The position numbers and the translations under genes are program-made. Below the pieces are notes generated by a model. That model was not told where the DNA came from. It saw only the letters and a list, made by a program, of their open reading frames with translations, and made no database searches. A stretch of DNA of 11,781 nt, from the NCBI GenBank assembly GCA_036557185.1, contig DATBHZ010000176.1:1-11781 (forward strand), written 5' to 3'. Below are positions 1-5,964 of this stretch, in pieces. The stretch comes from DATBHZ01 sp036557185 (GTDB lineage Bacteria; Actinomycetota; Acidimicrobiia; IMCC26256; JAENVU01). The first letter of the stretch is position 1. Every line of letters starts with the position of its first letter.

Positions 1-1761
1 CGGCCCGGGTTTCCCGATGCCGATGACGCTCTTCGCCCAACCCCACTGGAAGACCGCCACCAGGAACCCGTACGCGGCCGCGATCGACAGCAGGTTCATG
101 ATCACTGCCTTGAGCGGCACGAGGATCGATCGGAACACGACCAGCAGGAGCAGGAAGCTCAGGCCCAGCACCGCCGCGAAGAACCAGGGCAGCCGCTGCC
201 CGAGCTGATCCGCGATGTCGGAGAACGCGGCCGTCTGACCGCCGACGTACACGTGGATGCTCGACCCGTCGAGCGCCGACGGGATCACGGTGCCGCGGAG
301 ATGGTGGATCAGATCAGTCGTGCTCGCGTCCTGGGGTGACCCGGTGGGCTGCACGCTCAAGAGCGCGGCCGTGCCGTGCGGGCTCGGGATCACCGGGCTC
401 ACCTGCGCGACGTGACCGCCCGTCCCGAGCGCGGAGATCTTGCTCGCCACCTGGCGCATCGTCTGCAGGTCGGCCGGGTCGTGGATCCTCGCGGTCACGA
501 GCAGCGGTCCGTTGCTGCCCTTGCCGAAGCCCTCGGAGAGGAGGTCGTACGCGCGTCGTGTTGTCTGGCTCGTCGGATCGTTGCCGGCGTCGGCAGAGCC
601 GAGCCGCAGCGAGAGCGCGGGGACCGCCAGCGCGAGCAGCAACGCGAGGCCCGCGACGAGCGCGATCCACGGGTACCGCTGGAGCATCTTCGCCCACCGC
701 ACCCAGAAGCCGCTCTCGGTGCTCGACGTACGCCGGCGAGCGCTCTTCAGCGCGAGCTTGTCGATCGCGTGACCGGAGAACCCGAGCAAGGCGGGAAGCA
801 GGGTGACCGAGGCGAACATCACCAGCAACACCGCGAGCGCTGCACCGGTGGCAAGACCTCGGATGAAGCTCAGGCCGACGATGAACAGGCCGAGCAGCGA
901 GATCACGACGGTGCAGCCGGCGAACAGCACGGCCCGCCCGGAGGTGTCGACGGAGTGGACCACCGCGTCCCGCGGCGTTCGCCCGTCGTGGAGGTCTTCC
1001 CGGTACCGCGTGACGATGAACAGCGCGTAGTCGATCCCGACGCCGATCCCGATGAGCGCGGTCACCTGCGGCGCGAAGTTCGGAACCTGGAGCACGTGCG
1101 CGAGCAGCTCGACGATCGCGAGGCCGATGCCGATCCCGACGAGCGCCGTGCCGATCGGCAGACCCATGGCGAGCAACGAGCCGAACGCGATGAGCAGGAT
1201 GAACATCGCGCCGATGACGCCGATCACCTCGCTCTTCGGCGGCTCCTGACTCGAGAACATCTGCCCACCGAGCTCCACCTGGAGGTCCTTCGTGTTCGCC
1301 GCCTTCGCCAGGTCGCGCATGTGCGCGCCCTCGTTCAGCGGGACGTCTCCGGCTTTCACGTCGAACTGGATCTGTGCGTGCGCGATGTTCGACGTGGGGT
1401 TGTGCGACACGAGCTGTGCGGCCTGCGGATTGGTCCTGTCGAACGGGCTCGTGATGCTCACGACGTGCGGCTGCTTGGCCAGCTTGGTGAGCAGCGGCGT
1501 GATCGCGCGCTCGACGCTCGGGTCGACCGCACTACCCGTGCTCGACTTCCAGACGACGTCACCGCTGTCGCCGTTGCGTTGGAAGTCCTGGCCGAGGATC
1601 GTGAAGGCCCTGGACGAATCCGTGCCGCCGCTCTCGAACGTCTTGACGAGCGCGCCGCCCGCGACCTTGCCGAGCACCGTGAAGCCCACGAGCGCGACGA
1701 CCCAGAGGACGAGCACGAAGCGACGACGGTCGTAACACCAACCTGCGAGACGTTGCAGCAT
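1..1761 (-). CDS. MMPL/RND-family membrane transporter, C-terminus cut by window edge
   Basis: The minus-strand frame is open from an ATG at 1761 to base 1 without a stop (587 codons), so the 3' end lies outside the window. MMPL proteins are proton-driven inner-membrane exporters of lipids or drugs. The protein begins MLQRLAGWCYDRRRF, with a first membrane helix at about residues 15-36. A periplasmic porter domain follows, then a helix cluster at about 180-330 containing the hallmark GVGIDYALF. Its Asp244-Tyr245 match the Asp-Tyr proton-relay pair of MmpL3. A second half starts with a helix at about 364-386, then a second porter domain and helices at about 524-576. The remaining helices and the second Asp-Tyr pair would lie beyond base 1. 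No Shine-Dalgarno stands out before the ATG. The two upstream minus-strand genes could share its transcript, but a double hairpin lies between them. The family call is firm; the substrate is unknown. Confidence 0.93.
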   Translation of the reverse strand, partial: MLQRLAGWCYDRRRFVLVLWVVALVGFTVLGKVAGGALVKTFESGGTDSSRAFTILGQDFQRNGDSGDVVWKSSTGSAVDPSVERAITPLLTKLAKQPHVVSITSPFDRTNPQAAQLVSHNPTSNIAHAQIQFDVKAGDVPLNEGAHMRDLAKAANTKDLQVELGGQMFSSQEPPKSEVIGVIGAMFILLIAFGSLLAMGLPIGTALVGIGIGLAIVELLAHVLQVPNFAPQVTALIGIGVGIDYALFIVTRYREDLHDGRTPRDAVVHSVDTSGRAVLFAGCTVVISLLGLFIVGLSFIRGLATGAALAVLLVMFASVTLLPALLGFSGHAIDKLALKSARRRTSSTESGFWVRWAKMLQRYPWIALVAGLALLLALAVPALSLRLGSADAGNDPTSQTTRRAYDLLSEGFGKGSNGPLLVTARIHDPADLQTMRQVASKISALGTGGHVAQVSPVIPSPHGTAALLSVQPTGSPQDASTTDLIHHLRGTVIPSALDGSSIHVYVGGQTAAFSDIADQLGQRLPWFFAAVLGLSFLLLLVVFRSILVPLKAVIMNLLSIAAAYGFLVAVFQWGWAKSVIGIGKPGP

Positions 1762-1781
1762 CCGAGGACCTCCGGCGGCGT

Positions 1782-1817
1782 GGGTCTTTCTCTGAAGACC
1801 CGAGCGGGGCTCGTTTT
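1782..1817 (+). terminator. double hairpin with T-run in the 62-base gap upstream of the MMPL gene
   Basis: Two adjacent inverted repeats are visible. The first is GGGTCTT (1782-1788), a 6-base loop, then AAGACCC (1795-1801). The second is CGAGC (1801-1805), loop GGG, then GCTCG (1809-1813), followed by TTTT (1814-1817). The T-run fits a plus-strand intrinsic terminator, yet the genes on both sides are on the minus strand. On the minus strand the hairpins lie just after the paralogue pair and before the MMPL start, without a T-run. There they could attenuate read-through or structure the MMPL leader. The role is inferred from the repeats only. Confidence 0.45.
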
Positions 1818-1823
1818 GTGACG

Positions 1824-2264
1824 CTACTCCCGGGTAGTGACAGTTCTTCCCGTCAGGCTGAGCGTGTAGCCGAGGCTCAGCACGTATCCCTCGACGTCGC
1901 GCACTGCAACATCGGCCTGGATGCGCACTTGTGCGTGCGCGCTGTGAAAGAGGTCACCCTCACTGCCGACGGCGAGCACACGGAAGCCGTCGACCGCCCA
2001 ACCCGCGTTCGTCGCGGCACCCTCGTTCGCGATCCCGTTGAGTGTCACGAAGGGTGCGCAATTGTCGACGGAGAGCGCGCCGCCGTCAGGGAGGTTCGGG
2101 ACGTCCAGCTCGATGTCGATGGTCCCCCGTTGCCAGGTCGGCCCGGTTCCCTCGCACTCGACGGTGCGCACGCCGCTGAAGAAGTAGTGCCGCACGCCGT
2201 CGTGCGCCTCGAAGCACGTGTGGTGCGCGCTGCCCGTATCACCCGACTGCCATGCCGTCGTCAT
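1824..2264 (-). CDS. unrecognised protein, second member of a tandem paralogue pair
   Basis: This 146-residue protein starts MTTAWQSGD and ends TGRTVTTRE. I do not recognise a family. It is clearly a paralogue of the gene just upstream: both share RGTI-I, VP-LP, APFVTL, AVDGFR, an I-A-V-VR stretch and a GY-LSLTGR C-terminal block in the same order, at roughly 35-40% identity by eye. There is no signal peptide or membrane helix. Alternating hydrophobic residues suggest an all-beta fold, which is inference. The ATG at 2264 overlaps the upstream stop in ATGA, so translation is probably coupled and the two proteins may form a heteromer. The frame stays open upstream of 2264, but that stretch overlaps the paralogue and is arginine-rich, so I chose the ATG at the overlap. 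The C-terminal codons contain one copy of the 22-base motif at 1831-1852. Confidence 0.8.
   Translation of the reverse strand: MTTAWQSGDTGSAHHTCFEAHDGVRHYFFSGVRTVECEGTGPTWQRGTIDIELDVPNLPDGGALSVDNCAPFVTLNGIANEGAATNAGWAVDGFRVLAVGSEGDLFHSAHAQVRIQADVAVRDVEGYVLSLGYTLSLTGRTVTTRE
1831..1852 (-). repeat. copy 1 of a 22-base motif (core GGGAAGAACTGTCAC)
   Basis: Read on the minus strand, this motif matches a second copy at 4683-4704 at 19 of 22 positions. The shared core is GGGAA, one variable base, then AACTGTCAC, with CCCG at the far end. This copy lies in the last codons of the second paralogue, 70-91 bases upstream of the MMPL start. In both cases the motif has the same orientation relative to a downstream minus-strand gene. 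It could be a promoter -35 region or a protein-binding site; a chance match is possible. Confidence 0.4.
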
Positions 2265-2731
2265 GCCGCGACCTCGGGCGGCGCCGTGCTGGGGTCGAGC
2301 GGTGCGATCCGCCCGGTGAGGCTCAGCTGGTAGCCGACGCGGTAGACGAAACCGACCGCTCCGCGAACCCCGACCTGGGCTTCGATCGTCACCGACGTCA
2401 ACCCCTGAGGACGCGCGGCAACTGCACCTGCGGGCTCGGGCCGGAGACGGAAGCCGTCGACGGCGAACCCCATGCCCGTGCACGAGCCGTCCATCGCGAT
2501 CGAGCTCAGCGTCACGAACGGTGCCCCACGTTCGATCGCGAGCCCGTGGCGTGCCGGCAGGTGGGGGACGAGGAGCGGGATCCGGATCGTGCCGCGCTCC
2601 CAGCCCTCGACAGCGCCCTGGCAGATCAGGAGCAGCACGCCGGTGAACGTGTATTCACGGTCGCCGCGCGCGTTCTCGAGCATGGTGCAGTGCGGCGTCT
2701 CGAGTCCGTACTCCTGCCAACTCGCAGCCAC
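2261..2731 (-). CDS. unrecognised protein, first member of a tandem paralogue pair
   Basis: This 156-residue protein starts from a GTG at 2731 (MAASWQEYG) and ends PPEVAA. The start is supported by a GAGGGGG Shine-Dalgarno (2736-2742) 4 bases upstream. The family is unknown to me. It matches the downstream gene along most of its length (RGTI-I, VP-LP, APFVTL, AVDGFR, GY-LSLTGR), with a proline/alanine tail of about 14 residues that the partner lacks. No signal peptide or membrane helix is visible, and the hydrophobic pattern suggests beta strands. The stop overlaps the next start by four bases (ATGA). The gene is divergent from the methylmalonyl-CoA mutase gene, separated by 64 bases. The repeated architecture argues that both frames are real genes. 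A structural or ligand-binding beta-sandwich is only a guess. Confidence 0.82.
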   Translation of the reverse strand: MAASWQEYGLETPHCTMLENARGDREYTFTGVLLLICQGAVEGWERGTIRIPLLVPHLPARHGLAIERGAPFVTLSSIAMDGSCTGMGFAVDGFRLRPEPAGAVAARPQGLTSVTIEAQVGVRGAVGFVYRVGYQLSLTGRIAPLDPSTAPPEVAA

Positions 2732-2782
2732 GCAACCCCCTCACTCGTCTGCTCGACTGTGCCTCCCGCGAATCGTCACCGG

Positions 2783-2788
2783 TACGAT
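2783..2788 (+). promoter_or_regulatory. candidate -10 hexamer TACGAT for a leaderless mutase mRNA
   Basis: TACGAT fits the actinobacterial -10 pattern TANNNT and ends 7 bases before the ATG at 2796, the spacing expected if transcription starts at or next to the start codon. No Shine-Dalgarno precedes either possible ATG (2787 or 2796). No convincing -35 box is visible. The hexamer overlaps the 2787 ATG, which argues for 2796 as the start. Confidence 0.4.
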
Positions 2789-2795
2789 GACCGAC

Positions 2796-4376
2796 ATGGA
2801 TGAGCGGCGCCAGACCGATTCGGGCATCGAGATCGAGCCGCTCTACACCGCGAACGATTTGGCCGGTTTCGATCCCGAGGTCAGGTTGGGGACGCCCGGT
2901 CACGCTCCGTACACGCGCGGCATCTACGAGTCCATGTACCGCGCCCGGCCGTGGACGATGCGCCAGTACTCCGGCTTCGGGACCGCCGAGGAGACGAACA
3001 AGCGGTTCCACTTCCTGCTCGACGCCGGCCAGACGGGGCTGTCGTGCGCGTTCGACCTGCCGACCCAGATGGGCTTCGACTCGGACCACCCGCGCGCTGC
3101 GGGCGAGGTGGGGAAGGTCGGCGTCGCGATCGACTCACTCGAGGACATGGAGCTCCTCCTCGCGGGTCTGCCGTTGGAGACGGTCACGACGTCGATGACG
3201 ATCAACTCGACCGCGTCGACGCTGTTGCTGCTCTACGAGCTCGTCGCGGAATCGCAGGGGGTCCCGGCCGACAAGATCGGCGGAACGATCCAGAACGACC
3301 TGCTCAAGGAGTACGTCGCGCGGGGCACCTACATCTACCCGCCGCGCCCGTCGATGCGGATCATCACCGACATCTTCGCCTACTGCCGTGAGCGCATACC
3401 TCGCTGGAACACGATCTCGATCTCCGGCTACCACATCCGCGAAGCCGGGAGCACGGCCGTGCAGGAGATCGCGTTCACGCTCTCGAACGCGATCGCGTAC
3501 GTGCAGGCGGCCATCGACGCGGGCCTCGACGTCGACGAGTTCGGGCCGCGCCTGTCGTTCTTCTGGAACGGACACAACGACTTCTTCGAGGAGGTCGCGA
3601 AGTTCCGCGCAGCGCGGCGCATGTGGTACCGAATCATGGACGAGCGCTTCGGTGCGAAGAACGAGAAGTCGAAGCTGCTGCGCTTCCACACGCAGACGGC
3701 CGGCTCGATGCTCACCGCGCAACAGCCCGAGAACAACATCGTGCGGACCGCCGTGCAGTCCCTCGCCGCGGTGCTCGGCGGCACGCAGAGCTTGCACACG
3801 AACGGCTTCGACGAGGCACTCGGGCTGCCCACCGAGCGCGCCGCGCGGATCGCGCTGCGCACGCAGCAGATCGTCGCCTATGAGTCGGGTGTGACCGCGA
3901 CGCCCGACCCGTTGGCCGGCTCCTATTTCGTCGAGTCACTGACGAACGCGGTGGAGCAGGGCGCCTGGGACTACATCGACAAGATCGACGCCATGGGCGG
4001 CGCCGTCGCCGCGATCGAGGCCGGCTTCATGCAGGACGAGATCGAGCGCGCGGCGTTCGAGTGGGCCAAGGCCGTGGACGACGGCGAGAAGGTCATCGTC
4101 AGCGTCAACAAGTTCACCGACGACGGAGAAGAGGAGCCCGAGGTCTTCCCGATCGACCCGATGCTCGAGACGCGCCAGGCCGAGCGCGTCGGGGCTCTCC
4201 GGGAGCGCCGGGACAACGCAGCCGTCGAGGCGGCGCTCACAGATCTGCGCGTGGCTGCGCGCGGCACGCAGAACCTGCTGTACCCGATGAAAGAGGCGCT
4301 CCGGCACTACGCGACCCTCGGTGAGGTCTCGGACGTGCTGCGCGAGGAGTTCGGCGTCTACCAGCCGGCTCGGTAG
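2796..4376 (+). CDS. methylmalonyl-CoA mutase, catalytic large subunit (no B12 domain)
   Basis: The enzyme interconverts methylmalonyl-CoA and succinyl-CoA using adenosylcobalamin, in propionyl-CoA and odd-chain or branched-chain breakdown. The 526-residue protein matches the substrate-binding TIM-barrel part of the mutase (RPWTMRQYSGF, AFDLPTQMGFDSDHPR, GTIQNDLLKEY, SISGYHIREAGS, TQSLHTNGFDEA). By alignment to the Propionibacterium enzyme from memory, Tyr58 and Arg176 correspond to Tyr89 and Arg207. These residues bind the methylmalonyl carboxylate and are replaced in isobutyryl- and hydroxyisobutyryl-CoA mutases. His213 matches His244 and Gln166 matches Gln197. The protein ends FGVYQPAR, before the B12 domain (DxHxxG) that single-chain enzymes carry, so a separate B12 subunit must come from elsewhere. 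An alternative ATG at 2787 would add three residues. The gene stands alone between divergent and convergent neighbours. The fold is certain; methylmalonyl specificity is a strong inference. Confidence 0.93.
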   Translation: MDERRQTDSGIEIEPLYTANDLAGFDPEVRLGTPGHAPYTRGIYESMYRARPWTMRQYSGFGTAEETNKRFHFLLDAGQTGLSCAFDLPTQMGFDSDHPRAAGEVGKVGVAIDSLEDMELLLAGLPLETVTTSMTINSTASTLLLLYELVAESQGVPADKIGGTIQNDLLKEYVARGTYIYPPRPSMRIITDIFAYCRERIPRWNTISISGYHIREAGSTAVQEIAFTLSNAIAYVQAAIDAGLDVDEFGPRLSFFWNGHNDFFEEVAKFRAARRMWYRIMDERFGAKNEKSKLLRFHTQTAGSMLTAQQPENNIVRTAVQSLAAVLGGTQSLHTNGFDEALGLPTERAARIALRTQQIVAYESGVTATPDPLAGSYFVESLTNAVEQGAWDYIDKIDAMGGAVAAIEAGFMQDEIERAAFEWAKAVDDGEKVIVSVNKFTDDGEEEPEVFPIDPMLETRQAERVGALRERRDNAAVEAALTDLRVAARGTQNLLYPMKEALRHYATLGEVSDVLREEFGVYQPAR

Positions 4377-4378
4377 CC

Positions 4379-4666
4379 CTAGCTCGCCTGCGAGAGCGAC
4401 GACTCGGGGGGTTGGAGCGATGCGAGGCGGCGCCGTGCCTCGGCGACGCCCTGGATGCCGCGGTCGCGCGTCTGCGCATCGAGCCTCAGGTCGGCGAGCG
4501 CGTACGCGCCGAGCCCCGAGACACGGCTCGGACGACGGTGACGCCGCGCCGCGTTCGCTCGGGTGCCGCGCACGGCCGAGCCCTGCCCGCCGGACTGCCC
4601 GCGGCCACTCTGTCCACGGGCACCCTGTCCTCCGGAGCCTTTGATCAGGCGCAGCTGTGTGCTCAC
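4379..4666 (-). CDS. small basic Gly/Gln/Arg-rich hypothetical protein
   Basis: The 95-residue product starts from a GTG at 4666 (VSTQLRLIKGSGG). A low-complexity stretch at residues 13-30 repeats Gly-Gln units (GQGAR, GQSGR, GQSG, GQGS). A very basic linker follows (residues about 31-50, with RRHRRPSR). The C-terminal segment LRLDAQTRDRGIQGVAEARRRL is likely helical and resembles small uncharacterised actinobacterial proteins I recall with LD-x-TR-x-x-G-x-x-G-x-x-x-AR near their ends. Codon third positions are mostly G/C, as in the neighbouring genes. Its stop is 2 bases from the mutase stop, in convergent orientation. A GATACT hexamer exactly 6 bases before the GTG suggests a leaderless transcript. 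Function is unknown; the basic low-complexity part could bind nucleic acid, which is speculation. The chance that it is not a gene is real but modest. Confidence 0.62.
   Translation of the reverse strand: MSTQLRLIKGSGGQGARGQSGRGQSGGQGSAVRGTRANAARRHRRPSRVSGLGAYALADLRLDAQTRDRGIQGVAEARRRLASLQPPESSLSQAS
4577..4630 (-). repeat. degenerate tandem repeat encoding Gly-Gln units
   Basis: On the minus strand four successive units begin GGA/GGG-CAG and run GQGAR, GQSGR, GQSG and GQGS, as two units of 15 bases and two of 12. It is a local expansion inside the small basic protein. The unit length varies and the bases have diverged, so it is an old repeat, not a fresh duplication. Confidence 0.6.
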
Positions 4667-4672
4667 ACCATG

Positions 4673-4704
4673 AGTATCAACGCGGGGTGTGACAGTTATT
4701 CCCG
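4673..4704 (-). promoter_or_regulatory. candidate promoter of the small basic protein gene, including motif copy 2
   Basis: On the minus strand GGGAAT (4698-4703) lies at about -33 to -38 relative to the GTG at 4666. GATACT (4673-4678) ends 6 bases before that GTG, so the mRNA would be leaderless. GGAAT followed 15-16 bases later by CGTT also resembles promoters read by extracytoplasmic-function sigma factors. The -35 part is the second copy of the 22-base motif (4683-4704; copy 1 at 1831-1852). Both readings are inference from spacing. Confidence 0.35.
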
Positions 4705-4706
4705 CA

Positions 4707-4749
4707 ACGCGCACGAAAACGCGCACGCCGGCCGCGCGGAGCGCGCACG
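4707..4749. repeat. three copies of CGCGCACG between divergent genes
   Basis: CGCGCACG occurs at 4708-4715, 4720-4727 and 4742-4749. The first two extend to the 9-mer ACGCGCACG with a 12-base period, and the third begins 22 bases after the second, about two helical turns. They lie in the 136-base gap between the small basic gene and the cysteine desulfurase gene, just upstream of the latter's promoter candidate. They may be operator half-sites, but in such GC-rich DNA coincidence cannot be excluded. Confidence 0.3.
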
Positions 4750-4766
4750 ATGATTGTCGACCCCGG

Positions 4767-4794
4767 CTGACCTGCGGCAACGCCCGCGTACCAT
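4767..4794 (+). promoter_or_regulatory. candidate promoter of the desulfurase-mnmA pair
   Basis: CTGACC (4767-4772) resembles the -35 box TTGACA and is followed after 16 bases by TACCAT (4789-4794), which fits TANNNT. The ATG of the desulfurase begins 8 bases later at 4803, so the 5' leader would be absent or a base or two long. No Shine-Dalgarno is present. Confidence 0.45.
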
Positions 4795-4802
4795 GGGTGC
4801 CG

Positions 4803-5948
4803 ATGACGTACCTCGACCACGCTGCGAGCACCCCCATGCGGCCCGAAGCGGTCGAGGCGATGCTGCCGTTCCTCGTCGATCACCCCGGAAATCCCTCGGG
4901 CGGGCATGCCGTCGCGCGTGAGGCCAAGACCGCGCTCGAAGAGGCCCGCGAGCGCGTGGCGGGTCTGCTCGGGCGGGCACCGTCCGAGATCGTCTTCACC
5001 GGCGGCGGCACCGAGGCGGACAACCTCGCAGTCAAAGGGGTGGCGCGCTCGAACGCCGGTGCCCTGGTCGTCAGCGCGTTCGAGCACAAGGGTGTCCTCG
5101 CGCCCGCACGGCGCCTGGGCCAGGAGGGCCGTTCCGTCCACGAGATCCCGGTGCGGCCGGATGGTCTGGTCGATCTCGGCGCTCTCGAATCCCTGCTCGA
5201 CGGGTCCACGGCGCTCGTATCGGTGATGGCCGTCAACAACGAGATCGGCACCGTGCAGCCCGTCACCGAGATTGCGGCGCTCGTCCACGAGCGCGCGCCG
5301 CGATCCGTGTTCCACACCGACGCGGTGCAGGCCGTGCCCTGGCTCGACGTCGCCTCCGTGACCAGCCCTTGTGATCTCGTCTCGATCTCGGCGCACAAGT
5401 TCGGCGGGCCGAAGGGCGTCGGCGTGCTCGTCGTGCGTGAGGGCGTGCGCATTGCCGCCGAGATCGAGGGCGGCGGGCAGGAGCGGGGCCTGAGGTCGGG
5501 CACCGTGAACGTCGCCGGTGCGGTGGCGCTCGCCGAGGCGCTCTCTGTCACGGTCGCGCGCCGTCAGGAAGACGTCGCGCGCGTCGCGGTGCTCCGCGAT
5601 CGCCTCGCGGACGGTCTCGCCGCCGCCATCCCGGACGCGTTCGTCAACGGTGATCCCGCGCACAAGGTGGCGGGCAGTCTTCACGTCGGGTTCCCCGGTG
5701 TGGAGTCCGAGGCGCTGTTGCTGATGCTCGACCAGCGCGGGGTCTGCGCCGCAGCGGGCTCGTCGTGCTCGTCCGGTGCGACCGAGCCGTCGCACGTGCT
5801 CGAGGCGATCGGGCTCTCGCGCACCGACGCGCTCGCTTCGATCCGCCTGAGCCTCGGCTACTCGTCGACGGATGCCGACGTCGACCACGCGCTCGAGGTG
5901 ATCCCGGACGCCGTTGCTCGCCTCCGCCGGGCGCAGGCGGTCGCGTGA
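4803..5948 (+). CDS. cysteine desulfurase, NifS/IscS family
   Basis: This PLP enzyme takes sulfur from L-cysteine as a persulfide on its active-site cysteine and releases alanine. The 381-residue protein starts MTYLDHAASTPMRPEA, the usual N-terminus of the family. GGGTEADNLA binds the PLP phosphate, and FEHKGVL carries the His that stacks on PLP. FHTDAVQA carries the Asp, and SAHKFGGPKG carries the Schiff-base Lys199. The loop GSSCSSGATEPSHV carries catalytic Cys322. The mnmA start is 16 bases after its stop, so the two are probably co-transcribed. In Bacillus subtilis the desulfurase YrvO next to mnmA donates sulfur directly to MnmA, and mycobacteria have the same adjacency (Rv3025c, Rv3024c). 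A dedicated role in tRNA thiolation is therefore likely, though it could also supply Fe-S assembly. The start is set by homology and a -10-like TACCAT just upstream. Confidence 0.95.
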   Translation: MTYLDHAASTPMRPEAVEAMLPFLVDHPGNPSGGHAVAREAKTALEEARERVAGLLGRAPSEIVFTGGGTEADNLAVKGVARSNAGALVVSAFEHKGVLAPARRLGQEGRSVHEIPVRPDGLVDLGALESLLDGSTALVSVMAVNNEIGTVQPVTEIAALVHERAPRSVFHTDAVQAVPWLDVASVTSPCDLVSISAHKFGGPKGVGVLVVREGVRIAAEIEGGGQERGLRSGTVNVAGAVALAEALSVTVARRQEDVARVAVLRDRLADGLAAAIPDAFVNGDPAHKVAGSLHVGFPGVESEALLLMLDQRGVCAAAGSSCSSGATEPSHVLEAIGLSRTDALASIRLSLGYSSTDADVDHALEVIPDAVARLRRAQAVA

Positions 5949-5964
5949 GCCGAGAGCGGGAATT

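Noticed and set aside
376..1821. Long plus-strand open frame (481 codons) opposite the MMPL gene
   Set aside because: Its product is an Arg/Asp/Glu/His-rich string without domains. The minus strand encodes a clear transporter with membrane helices and the Asp-Tyr motif. Long antisense frames are expected at this GC content.
2265..2483. N-terminal extension of the second paralogue to 2483
   Set aside because: The extra residues are arginine/proline-rich, overlap the first paralogue and have no match in it. The ATG in the ATGA overlap at 2264 aligns with the paralogue's own start.
4013..4376. B12-binding domain at the C-terminus of the mutase
   Set aside because: No DxHxxG or downstream Rossmann-like segment is present before the stop at 4374-4376.
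4677..5888. 403-codon minus-strand open frame opposite the cysteine desulfurase
   Set aside because: Low-complexity acidic/basic composition, no motifs, and the plus strand carries all catalytic residues of the desulfurase.
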